64,000 bases of DNA from the NCBI GenBank assembly GCA_022844225.1, contig JALHMC010000012.1, positions 1-64,000 on the forward strand. Direction: 5' to 3'. The notes under the pieces were generated by a model. That model saw only the letters and a program-made list of their open reading frames with translations. It ran no database searches and was not told where the DNA came from. Source of the stretch: Hyphomicrobiaceae bacterium. GTDB lineage: Bacteria; Pseudomonadota; Alphaproteobacteria; Rhizobiales; Hyphomicrobiaceae. Position 1 is the first letter of the stretch; each line of letters begins with the position of its first letter. Shown piece by piece: positions 57,426 to 64,000 of this stretch. Position numbers and translations under genes: made by a program.

Positions 57426-58376
57426 ATGCCCCTCAGAATTGCCTGCCAGATGGACCCGATCGACCGCATCGACATCCAGGGCGACTCGACGTTCGCCTTA
57501 TTGCTCGAGGCACAGCGGCGGGGGCACGAACTCTTCTACTATACCCCGCCCCACCTGACGCTCGATGGACGGCATCTCGTGGCGCGCGGGCAGACCCTGA
57601 CCGTCGAGGACAAGGCCGGCGACCATTACCGCCTGTCAGACCCGCGGCGGGTGGACCTCGCCGAATGGGACGTCGTACTGCTGCGGCAGGATCCGCCATT
57701 CGACATGGGCTACATCACGACCACCCATTTGCTGGAGCGCATCCATCCCAAGACGCTGGTGGTGAACGATCCGGCGCACGTGCGCAATGCACCCGAGAAG
57801 GTCTGGGTCCTCGAGTTCCAGGACCTGATGCCCCCGACCATGGTGACCCGGAATATCGAGGACGTCCGCGATTTCCAGACGCGCCACAAGGACATCATCA
57901 TCAAGCCGCTCTACGGCAACGGCGGAGCCAGCGTGTTCCGTATTCAGCCAGGAGACTCGAACCTCAACTCATTGGTCGAGCTGTTTCAGACCGTGTTCCG
58001 CGAGCCATTCATGGTGCAGCAGTACCGCCCAGAGGTGCGTGGCGGCGACAAGCGAATCATCCTGGTGGACGGCGAGGTTGCAGGCGCCATCAACCGCGTG
58101 CCGGCCGAGGGTGAAACCCGCTCGAACATGCACGTCGGAGGCACTCCAAAACCCACGGAGCTGACGCCGCGCGACAAGGAGATCTGCGCGCGATTGGGGC
58201 CGCACCTCAAGGAGCGCGGTCTGATCTTCGTTGGGATAGACGTGATCGGACCATATCTTACCGAGATCAACGTCACGTCGCCGACGGGCATCCGTCAAGT
58301 CAAGGCATTCGGTGGCAACGATATCGCCGCGATGATCTGGGATACGATCGAAGCGAAAAGGGCCGCAATCGCATAG
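57426..58376 (+). CDS. gshB: Glutathione synthetase
   Basis: ATP-grasp ligase of 316 residues that joins gamma-glutamylcysteine and glycine. [20 protein letters not shown] is the N-terminal GSH-synthetase fold. [39 protein letters not shown] and [15 protein letters not shown] are family motifs with the ATP and Mg ligands. The ATG at 57426 has GAGAG upstream; an open frame upstream of it is not conserved. It supplies glutathione for the GST and GFA proteins in the window. Confidence 0.96.
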   Translation: MPLRIACQMDPIDRIDIQGDSTFALLLEAQRRGHELFYYTPPHLTLDGRHLVARGQTLTVEDKAGDHYRLSDPRRVDLAEWDVVLLRQDPPFDMGYITTTHLLERIHPKTLVVNDPAHVRNAPEKVWVLEFQDLMPPTMVTRNIEDVRDFQTRHKDIIIKPLYGNGGASVFRIQPGDSNLNSLVELFQTVFREPFMVQQYRPEVRGGDKRIILVDGEVAGAINRVPAEGETRSNMHVGGTPKPTELTPRDKEICARLGPHLKERGLIFVGIDVIGPYLTEINVTSPTGIRQVKAFGGNDIAAMIWDTIEAKRAAIA

Positions 58377-58431
58377 TTTTTCTACGCCCTATCAGACTTT
58401 ACGCGTTAACTATTTGTCTGGTTTAAGGGTT

Positions 58432-58440
58432 TTATCCACA
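58432..58440 (+). promoter_or_regulatory. Perfect DnaA box
   Basis: TTATCCACA, the strict DnaA-box consensus, lies in the 158-base gap between gshB and the M15-like gene, at the tip of a small GGGTT/AACCC hairpin. A single box is not an origin. It may regulate the downstream gene or titrate DnaA. Confidence 0.4.
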
Positions 58441-58534
58441 ACCCCTTCCGGCTAGCGAACTTGTCGACCCTACGGGTCAACGGGGAAACCGGGGTGCGCG
58501 CGATGCACCCCCCAAAGCCAGAAGGAGCGATCCC

Positions 58535-59047
58535 ATGCATGGACGTCGTCCGGGCGTGCTCGCACTTGCTGTCGCGGCCGTTGCCGTCGGCACACTGACG
58601 TTAATTCCCGATGAGCTGGATGCTTCCAGCTCGTGCTTGCCCGGCGAATTGAAGTCGCGCCTCGCACAGATCAACAGCAAGTTCGGGAAGGTCTCGGTTA
58701 TCTCGACCTATCGGGGCGGGGCGCGCATGCCGAACGGCCGCTCCAGCTTCCATGCTTCATGCCGAGCCGTGGATTTCAAGCCACCGAGGGGCCGGTACTC
58801 GGAGGTGGCAAGCTGGCTCAAGGCCAATCACGGCGGTGGTGTCGGGACCTACAGCTGCGGGATGCATCACATCCACATCGACAACGGGCCGCGCGTCCGT
58901 TTCCATCACTGCCAGAGTGCATCGGCCGGCGAGGAGATGGATGGAGAGGCGATCCGTGCCGCCAAGGCTGAATGGGAGACGAGGCCCGGACAAGGCTCAT
59001 GGCCGCTCGTCCTGCCGGCCGCCGGCGCCCCCGACGTGAAGCTCTGA
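58535..59047 (+). CDS. Peptidase M15-like exported protein
   Basis: A 170-residue protein with a hydrophobic N-terminus (VLALAVAAVAVGTLTL) and an M15/VanY-related zinc site: SSFHASCRAVDF gives His73 and Asp80, and HHIHID gives His111 or 112 and His114. These are the HxxxxxxD...HxH ligands of D-Ala-D-Ala carboxypeptidase-like enzymes. Residues ARMPNGRSSFH match the family block. It may trim peptidoglycan stem peptides in the periplasm. Its small size, with four extra Cys, resembles the DUF882/YcbK group. Confidence 0.8.
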   Translation: MHGRRPGVLALAVAAVAVGTLTLIPDELDASSSCLPGELKSRLAQINSKFGKVSVISTYRGGARMPNGRSSFHASCRAVDFKPPRGRYSEVASWLKANHGGGVGTYSCGMHHIHIDNGPRVRFHHCQSASAGEEMDGEAIRAAKAEWETRPGQGSWPLVLPAAGAPDVKL

Positions 59048-59105
59048 ACTGACCACGCAATCGACTCGGGGCGCGGCTCGTCGCGTCCCGGCTCTATCTA
59101 TCCAA

Positions 59106-60290
59106 CTACCAGGCGATTTCGAGAATTTCCCTGACGTCGCCCGCGGACTCGATCGGCCGCGGATTGATGCGCACGGGCTTATAGGCCAAGGCCCGCGTCG
59201 CGATCTCGTCGAGCCGATCGCGGGTTATGCCGACATCCCGCAGGCTGGTCGGCTGATCGAGACCGGCGATCAATTGTTTGACGAGTGCTCCAGCCGGCTG
59301 GTCCGGAGCGTCCATCGCCGCCGAGAGCGCCTTCTGACGTTCGCCGTTGACGACCGCGTTCCAGGTCAGCACCGCCGGAAGCATGACGCACGAGGTGTGG
59401 CCGTGCGGCACTCCGAACGTCGCTCCGAGGGCGTAGCCAATTCCATGGCTGGCGCCCGTCCCGACGCCCGACACGGAAGGGGCGATCGACTGCCACATGC
59501 CGAACTGCGCCTCGAGACGGGCTTCGAGGCTTGTCGGTTCGCGCTTGATACGCGGGAGCGCGCGCGACAAGAGGCGCAGACCCTGCAGCGAGTGTGCCTC
59601 AGTGGCGAGGTTGGCGACCGGGTTACAGTAGCTTTCGACGGCGTGGTCGACGGCGCGGATACCTGTCGCGAACAGCAGCCACATGGGCGTGTCGAGAGTC
59701 GCAGCCGGGTCGAGGATGACGGAACGGGGGGCAAACGCGCGGTGGAGGAACGACTGCTTAGTGTTGGTGGCCGAAAGCGTGATGCCGGCGGTAGAGGTGA
59801 ACTCCGAGGCCGAGAAGGTCGTCGAAACGGCCAGCATCCGGATGGGGTCGGCAGGTGCTTGGATCCGCCGGCCTTCGGCACCATCGATGCCGGCGCGATA
59901 GGGCTCCATCGAGTCGATGGTCTCGAGGTCCAGCCAGAGGCACATGAGCATAGCCTTGGTGGCGTCGATGACGGACCCGCCGCCGATGGCCACGAGCAGA
60001 TCGGCCTTCGCAGCGCGCGCCTTGGCGGCCCCAGCGATGACGTCTTCACGAGGGCTGTGGGAGGCGATCTCAGCGTGGGTGCCGACGTGCATTGCACCGA
60101 GCGCGCGCTCGGCCCTCTGAAGGGGACCGTTATCGAGCCTGGCCAGAGAGCGGGTCGAGGTGAGGAAGACACGACTCGCGCCGTAGCGTCTGGCTTCGGC
60201 GACGATCGCCTCCTCGAGCGGCTGACCGAAGACGATGCGTTCGGTGGCGGAGATGTTGAAGTGGCCGACGGGAAGCTTGGCAGCGGACAT
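59106..60290 (-). CDS. Iron-containing alcohol dehydrogenase
   Basis: Group III (Fe-dependent) dehydrogenase of 394 residues, NAD(P)-binding via AIGGGSVIDATKAMLM near residue 100. The metal-ligand region contains GASHGIGYALGATFGVPHGH, with conserved His residues. Related proteins include maleylacetate reductases and 1,3-propanediol or hydroxyacid dehydrogenases, so the substrate is open. GGAG precedes the ATG. It lies 36 bases downstream of the DUF421 gene on the same strand. Confidence 0.88.
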   Translation of the reverse strand: MSAAKLPVGHFNISATERIVFGQPLEEAIVAEARRYGASRVFLTSTRSLARLDNGPLQRAERALGAMHVGTHAEIASHSPREDVIAGAAKARAAKADLLVAIGGGSVIDATKAMLMCLWLDLETIDSMEPYRAGIDGAEGRRIQAPADPIRMLAVSTTFSASEFTSTAGITLSATNTKQSFLHRAFAPRSVILDPAATLDTPMWLLFATGIRAVDHAVESYCNPVANLATEAHSLQGLRLLSRALPRIKREPTSLEARLEAQFGMWQSIAPSVSGVGTGASHGIGYALGATFGVPHGHTSCVMLPAVLTWNAVVNGERQKALSAAMDAPDQPAGALVKQLIAGLDQPTSLRDVGITRDRLDEIATRALAYKPVRINPRPIESAGDVREILEIAW

Positions 60291-60326
60291 CGTTGGAACT
60301 CCGGCATGACGCGTCCGGCGAACCTA

Positions 60327-60833
60327 TCAGGCTACCGGCTCTTTTCCACCGGGCAAGGTCTGGACGTCGCTTCGCCGCTCACCTACCGCGATCGCGCCAT
60401 CGTTTTCGAGCACCGCATATCGCACCCGCGAAAGCGTCGTGATTCCCTCCTTCCTGAGGGCTTCGAAAAGTTCAGAACGCGTGATCTGCTCCGCCGCCAT
60501 GGCCGCCTCGTCGATCACGCCGTGTCGGACCAGAATCCGGGGCTTGCCGTCGAGGACACGCTCCGCCGCCTTGAAGCGCCACGCCACATAGCTGACGATT
60601 TGACTGACACCGAACAGAACGCCGGCGGCCAAGACCCCTCCCGTGAGTGATTTCTCATCGCCGATCATGGCGTTCTGTACGGTTTCGCTGAGCATCAGCA
60701 GAACCACGAGATCGAACGGAGCAAGCTCGCCCGCGTGGCGCTTTCCGATGATACGCATCATGACGAAAAGAAAGGCATAGATCGCGACCACCCGTGCCAA
60801 GATCTCGAATGGGCTCGTGCTCATGGTTAGCAT
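60327..60833 (-). CDS. DUF421 (YetF-type) membrane protein
   Basis: A 168-residue protein with three N-terminal helices (about 8-30, 40-58, 63-85) and a soluble DUF421 domain (DGKPRILVRHGVIDEAAMAA, ELFEALRKEGI). B. subtilis YetF-type homologues help in spore or stress processes, but the function in proteobacteria is unknown. GGAGACG lies seven bases before the ATG. It probably shares a transcript with the alcohol dehydrogenase gene. Confidence 0.85.
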   Translation of the reverse strand: MLTMSTSPFEILARVVAIYAFLFVMMRIIGKRHAGELAPFDLVVLLMLSETVQNAMIGDEKSLTGGVLAAGVLFGVSQIVSYVAWRFKAAERVLDGKPRILVRHGVIDEAAMAAEQITRSELFEALRKEGITTLSRVRYAVLENDGAIAVGERRSDVQTLPGGKEPVA

Positions 60834-61040
60834 ACGACGTCTCCAGGGCTGCGCCGGCTCGGCCAGTGAACTCGCCGATCGTCATTGACGTTCGCCGTCG
60901 CAAACCGTTCCCTCCCTGACGACCCGGTCCGGATAAAGTGCGGCGTTGGACGAGACTTGCCGCGTTGGTCCGGCGCTTGACACGCCTCGCGCTGTGCAGT
61001 CCCCTTCTGTGTCGAACCGCCAACGAGCCGGAGCCGCCCC

Positions 61041-62099
61041 ATGAGCGCCAACTGGAATATCGCGATCGTCGGAGCGGGCGCGCTCGGCGGCCACGTCGGC
61101 GCCTACCTGACGCGGGCGGGCCAGCGCATCACGTTCATCGACCCGTGGCCCGAGCACGTCGAGAAGATGCGGAGCGAGGGGTTGACGCTACGCGGACAGA
61201 CGGGACCGGAAAACTTCACGGTACCCGTGAAGGCGATCCACCTCACCGAACTGCAGGACACGATCAAGGGCGAGCCGTTCGACCTCGCGTTCATGGCGAT
61301 GAAGTCCTACGACACGATCTGGGCGACGGAAATGATCAAGCCCTATCTCTCGGCCGAGGGCTTTGTCGCCTCGCTGCAGAACTCGATCAACGAGGAGCGG
61401 ATCGCGTCGGTGGTCGGCTGGGGGCGCACGGTCGGCGTGATTGCGGCGACGATCGCGGTCGAGCTGATGGAGCCGGGCTTAGTCCGTCGCAACGTGGCGC
61501 TCGGCGGCGACAAGCGGCTGATTTTCCGAGTGGGTGAACCGCACGGGCGCATCACGCCGCGTGTCGAGCGGATCGCCGAGATGTTGCGCGTCGTCGACAG
61601 CTCGAAGGCGACCGAGAACCTCTGGGGTGAGCGCTGGTCGAAGCTGGCGGTCAACGCCATGCGCAATCCGGTGTCGGCGGCGACAGGCCGTGGCGGGAAT
61701 GCCAACGACAAGGACGACAAGACGCGGCTGCTCGCGATCCGTCTCGCCGCCGAGGCGTGCAAAGTCGGCCAAGCGCACGGCTATCAGATCGAGAAGGTCT
61801 ATGGCATTGCGCCGGAGCAATTGATCGCGGCGGTCGACGGCGACAAGGGCGCGATGGCGGCGTGCGAGAAGATCCTGCTCGACAACACGTTGTTCCGTAA
61901 TGACGACCAACGGCCGTCGATGGGCCAAGACATCCAGAAAGGGCGCCGGACCGAGATCGACTACATCAACGGTCTGGTGGCCGAAAAGGCGAAGGAAGCA
62001 GGTCTCGACGTTCCGGCGAACCTCGGCATCATCCAGGCCGTGCGGAAGATCGAGCGCGGGCAGGCGAAGCCGTCACCGGAGCTGGTGTACGGAATATAG
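61041..62099 (+). CDS. Ketopantoate reductase-like protein (PanE/ApbA family)
   Basis: NADPH-dependent 2-hydroxyacid reductase family protein of 352 residues. IVGAGALGGHVGAYLTRAG is the dinucleotide-binding loop, and the C-terminal helical domain carries the catalytic Lys region (ERWSKLAVNAMRNPVSA) and the substrate-binding RPSMGQDIQKGRRTEI. Genuine PanE is about 300 residues; this longer form may act on another substrate. GGAG lies eight bases before the ATG. Confidence 0.85.
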   Translation: MSANWNIAIVGAGALGGHVGAYLTRAGQRITFIDPWPEHVEKMRSEGLTLRGQTGPENFTVPVKAIHLTELQDTIKGEPFDLAFMAMKSYDTIWATEMIKPYLSAEGFVASLQNSINEERIASVVGWGRTVGVIAATIAVELMEPGLVRRNVALGGDKRLIFRVGEPHGRITPRVERIAEMLRVVDSSKATENLWGERWSKLAVNAMRNPVSAATGRGGNANDKDDKTRLLAIRLAAEACKVGQAHGYQIEKVYGIAPEQLIAAVDGDKGAMAACEKILLDNTLFRNDDQRPSMGQDIQKGRRTEIDYINGLVAEKAKEAGLDVPANLGIIQAVRKIERGQAKPSPELVYGI

Positions 62100-62120
62100 G
62101 CTACGCGGAGTGCGCGTGGC

Positions 62121-62903
62121 TCAAGTCGCTGGCTGCTTCGTGACCTCCGGGTCCCGCACCATCGTTCCGGCGTTGGCGGCGGGATCGAGGTGCGTGCCCA
62201 TCAGCCGATCCCAAACGGTGAAGTACTGACCGAAATTGTGGTTGAAACGCGTGTGGTGCAGGTCGTGATGCACGACGGCGGCGAGGAACCAGAGGCGCGG
62301 ATTTTGCCGGATCGAGCGCGACACCAGCTCGTGACCGGAGTGGCCCGCCGCGTTCACCAGTCCGTCGAACATCAGATAAGCAAAGAGTGCCGCTGGATGC
62401 ATCGGCACGAGCCAAATCAACACGGCGAAGAACGCGAACTGAGGCACTGTCTCGAGAGGATCGAACGAGAGGATCGCCCATGGCGTCGGCGTGATCGATC
62501 TATGGTGGCCGGCGTGCATGAACCGGAAGACGCTCGGCAGGTGCATCACGCGGTGGGTCCAATAGAACCACGTGTCATGAAATACGGCCGCCACGACCAC
62601 GCTCACCGGGAGCCACCAGAGCGGATATGACGACACATCCCAGTAGACCGCGGTGAGGCCTGCCTCGTAGGCCCAAAACAGTGGCACACAATAGGCTGCG
62701 AACAACACGAGCGCGACCAGCGACTGACGGACCTCACGCACCACGTCGCTGCGACGCGGGCGGCGGCTCTGGAGACGCGCGGCTTCGATCTCGGCGGTCG
62801 GTCTTACGTGCACGATCCAATGCAGGATGCCCGCAGGCACCAGATAGGCGGCCACCAGCAGGAATGCGAAGCACATCAGAAACTGCTGAAATGCCGAGAC
62901 CAT
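62121..62903 (-). CDS. Fatty acid hydroxylase / sterol desaturase family protein
   Basis: Membrane di-iron enzyme of 260 residues with four or five hydrophobic helices and the histidine boxes HDTWFYWTHRVMH, MHAGHHRS and VHHDLHHTRFNHNFG. Bacterial members hydroxylate or desaturate fatty acyl chains, carotenoids or hopanoid-like lipids. ATG at 62903 is used; a GTG at 62921 would add six residues. The substrate is unknown. Confidence 0.88.
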   Translation of the reverse strand: MVSAFQQFLMCFAFLLVAAYLVPAGILHWIVHVRPTAEIEAARLQSRRPRRSDVVREVRQSLVALVLFAAYCVPLFWAYEAGLTAVYWDVSSYPLWWLPVSVVVAAVFHDTWFYWTHRVMHLPSVFRFMHAGHHRSITPTPWAILSFDPLETVPQFAFFAVLIWLVPMHPAALFAYLMFDGLVNAAGHSGHELVSRSIRQNPRLWFLAAVVHHDLHHTRFNHNFGQYFTVWDRLMGTHLDPAANAGTMVRDPEVTKQPAT

Positions 62904-63016
62904 TGCGCGTATGATTCCCACTTGCCGCGATCTGGACGAGACTACCAGTACGGTTCACGAACCGCGCTACTCGCGATGCCGCACCGGCACGAGCAAAACG
63001 GAAGGGAAGCGTGAGA

Positions 63017-63454
63017 ATGACCGACAAGCCATTTGCGACCGGACACTGCCTTTGCGGGGATGTGTCCTTCACGATCAAGGCGGCGCCGCAGATGACCGGA
63101 CAGTGCCACTGCAAGGACTGCCAGCGGGCGTCCGGCACGGGGCACATGTCGCTCGCCTTCTTCAAGCGCGACGACATCGACATTCGGGGTCAGACCGCCA
63201 GCTTCGCCGCAACCGCCGACAGCGGTAACGTCAACACGCGTCACTTCTGCCCGAAGTGCGGCGGTCGGGTGTACGGCGAGAACTCGGCCCGGCCGGGTGT
63301 GGTCGGCATCGCGGTCGGAGCGATCGACGACAACACATGGTTCAAGGCGCAACGGGTGGTCTATGTAAAGGACCAGCCGCCATGGGACGTGACGCCGACC
63401 GACGTTCCCCGGTTCGACATGATGCCACCGCCGCCGCCGCCGCCGAAGAACTGA
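63017..63454 (+). CDS. GFA (glutathione-dependent formaldehyde-activating) family protein
   Basis: A 145-residue zinc-binding protein. Cys pairs GHCLCGDV (11, 13), QCHCKDCQ (30, 32, 35) and FCPKCGG (78, 81) are the two zinc sites of the GFA/centromere-V fold. The founding member binds S-hydroxymethylglutathione, but most homologues have unknown roles. The ATG at 63017 is preferred over the GTG at 63011 because AGGGAAG is spaced correctly for it. A proline-rich C-terminus (MMPPPPPPPKN) is present. Confidence 0.9.
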   Translation: MTDKPFATGHCLCGDVSFTIKAAPQMTGQCHCKDCQRASGTGHMSLAFFKRDDIDIRGQTASFAATADSGNVNTRHFCPKCGGRVYGENSARPGVVGIAVGAIDDNTWFKAQRVVYVKDQPPWDVTPTDVPRFDMMPPPPPPPKN

Positions 63455-63478
63455 CGAGTTCGCGGCAGCGGCGGGTGG

Positions 63479-63811
63479 CTATTCTTCCTCGCTTGCATCG
63501 AGGGGATCCATGCCCCAGGCCTCGCGGGCCATGGCGCAGGCTTCATCGCCGGGCATGCATGCCCGGCACACCTCGGGTCGAACGGCGTAGATCGAGCATT
63601 GCGTCGCCTCGCCGACGATGCCGACGAGGGCTTGGCAGCGGTCGCCGTCGCAGGCCATCGCAGTCCCCTCCTCGTTGACGAGGTTGGGTGGGATCAGCGC
63701 GATGGCCTCGTCGGAGTCCGTCCAGAAGCGTGGCCACGTGGCATCGTAGGCACAACAGGCGCCGCAGCTGGTGCATGGGGAGACGGGGGAGGATGAAGCA
63801 AGCTTTGGCAC
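63479..63811 (-). CDS. YkgJ-family Zn/Fe-chelating Cys-cluster protein
   Basis: A 110-residue protein with the Cys cluster CTSCGACCAY at the N-terminus and a second group (DGDRCQAL, QCSIYAVRPEVCRACMPGD), the UPF0153/YkgJ pattern thought to bind a metal or Fe-S cluster. GTG at 63811 with AGGGG upstream is preferred; the ATG at 63868 would place the first 19 codons in the palindromic repeat element and is not conserved-looking. The function is unknown. Confidence 0.8.
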   Translation of the reverse strand: MPKLASSSPVSPCTSCGACCAYDATWPRFWTDSDEAIALIPPNLVNEEGTAMACDGDRCQALVGIVGEATQCSIYAVRPEVCRACMPGDEACAMAREAWGMDPLDASEEE

Positions 63812-63824
63812 TGACTTTACCCCT

Positions 63825-63963
63825 GTCTTCCCAGGGCTTGTCCCCGGGACCCATCGTGCAGCGGGCATAGAGCAAGCGATCGAGATCGCTGCTTCGCCTC
63901 AGGCCGAACTTGAGCATTCGAGACCGCGGAAAAATGGGTCCCGGGGACAAGCCGCGGGATGAC
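63825..63963. repeat. 139-base inverted-repeat (MITE/REP-like) element
   Basis: Arms 63825-63854 and 63934-63963 are inverted copies matching at 27 of 30 positions, including a perfect 20-base core (GGCTTGTCCCCGGGACCCAT on the left). The 79-base centre has a smaller hairpin AGCGATC-GA-GATCGCT (63875-63890). The right end (GCGGGATGAC) resembles dispersed extragenic palindromes of Hyphomicrobiales. There is no coding potential inside. It probably shifted or supplied the transcript region upstream of the YkgJ gene. Confidence 0.75.
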
Positions 63964-64000
63964 ACCCCATGTATGCACAGCAACGATACCTCAACCGCGC

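Noticed and set aside
58406..58426. Possible CtrA site (TTAA...TTAA) upstream of the M15-like gene
   Set aside because: The two TTAA halves are 13 bases apart rather than the 7 required for a full CtrA box.
59274..60650. 458-codon plus-strand frame opposite the alcohol dehydrogenase and DUF421 genes
   Set aside because: It covers two real genes on the other strand and lacks any domain or start signal.

Overview
The window reads as a high-GC chromosome segment of an alphaproteobacterium, most likely order Hyphomicrobiales (Rhizobiales). The best evidence is the hemC-hemD-Mic60/mitofilin-hemY cluster divergent from tsaD, together with alphaproteobacterial families such as DUF459, ATC-hydrolase and the Cys-rich repeat protein. 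Base composition and codon bias are consistent throughout, and long antisense open frames are the by-product of that GC bias. The genus cannot be told from this sequence alone. No rRNA, tRNA or CRISPR array was seen.

Layout. 1-6.4 kb: fumC, a MipA/OmpV outer-membrane protein, a secreted Cys-repeat protein, RNase D, and divergently aspS. 6.4-7.1 kb: a DUF433/DUF5615 toxin-antitoxin pair. 7.1-13.6 kb: metabolic singletons (an FMN/4Fe-4S/FAD oxidoreductase, gamma-glutamyltransferase, aldo/keto reductase, a secreted clan-A glycosidase-like protein). 13.9-16.5 kb: clpB. 17.2-24.3 kb: the minus-strand operon hemC-hemD-Mic60-hemY-ATC hydrolase, divergent from tsaD. 24.5-28.3 kb: an unknown TPR protein and a DUF459 protein with an altered nucleophile motif. 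28.3-34.5 kb: a PhyH/extradiol-dioxygenase pair, pyruvate kinase, a class III aminotransferase and a GST. 34.5-38.5 kb: ffh, a GNAT acetyltransferase, rpsP and ispG; the usual rimM-trmD are not there.

38.7-51.2 kb is the accessory part. A five-gene minus-strand unit (ABC ATPase, Tat-type binding protein, permease, OsmC-like protein, acyl-CoA-dehydrogenase-like flavoenzyme) looks like organosulfur or a similar nutrient scavenging system, with a clean inverted-repeat operator upstream. Next come a small tyrosine recombinase, a tautomerase plus second flavoprotein controlled by a divergent LysR regulator with a near-perfect palindromic operator, and a group of small exported stress-type proteins (rhodanese, cupin, YHS) beside a CadC-like membrane transcription factor with TPRs.

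51.7-64 kb returns to core and envelope functions: L,D-transpeptidase, farnesyl/geranylgeranyl-type diphosphate synthase, rpmF, a four-helix membrane protein, a PAS-GGDEF-EAL protein, gshB, an M15-like peptidase, Fe-dependent alcohol dehydrogenase, DUF421, a ketopantoate-reductase-like protein, a fatty acid hydroxylase, a GFA protein and a YkgJ-type protein. The window ends in a 139-base palindromic repeat element.

No unmistakably new multi-gene system was found. The strongest candidates for a second look are the OsmC/flavoenzyme/ABC unit with its operator and neighbouring minimal integrase, the LysR palindrome, the terminal repeat element, the GNAT inserted in the SRP/ribosomal operon, and the unknown TPR-DUF459 pair.
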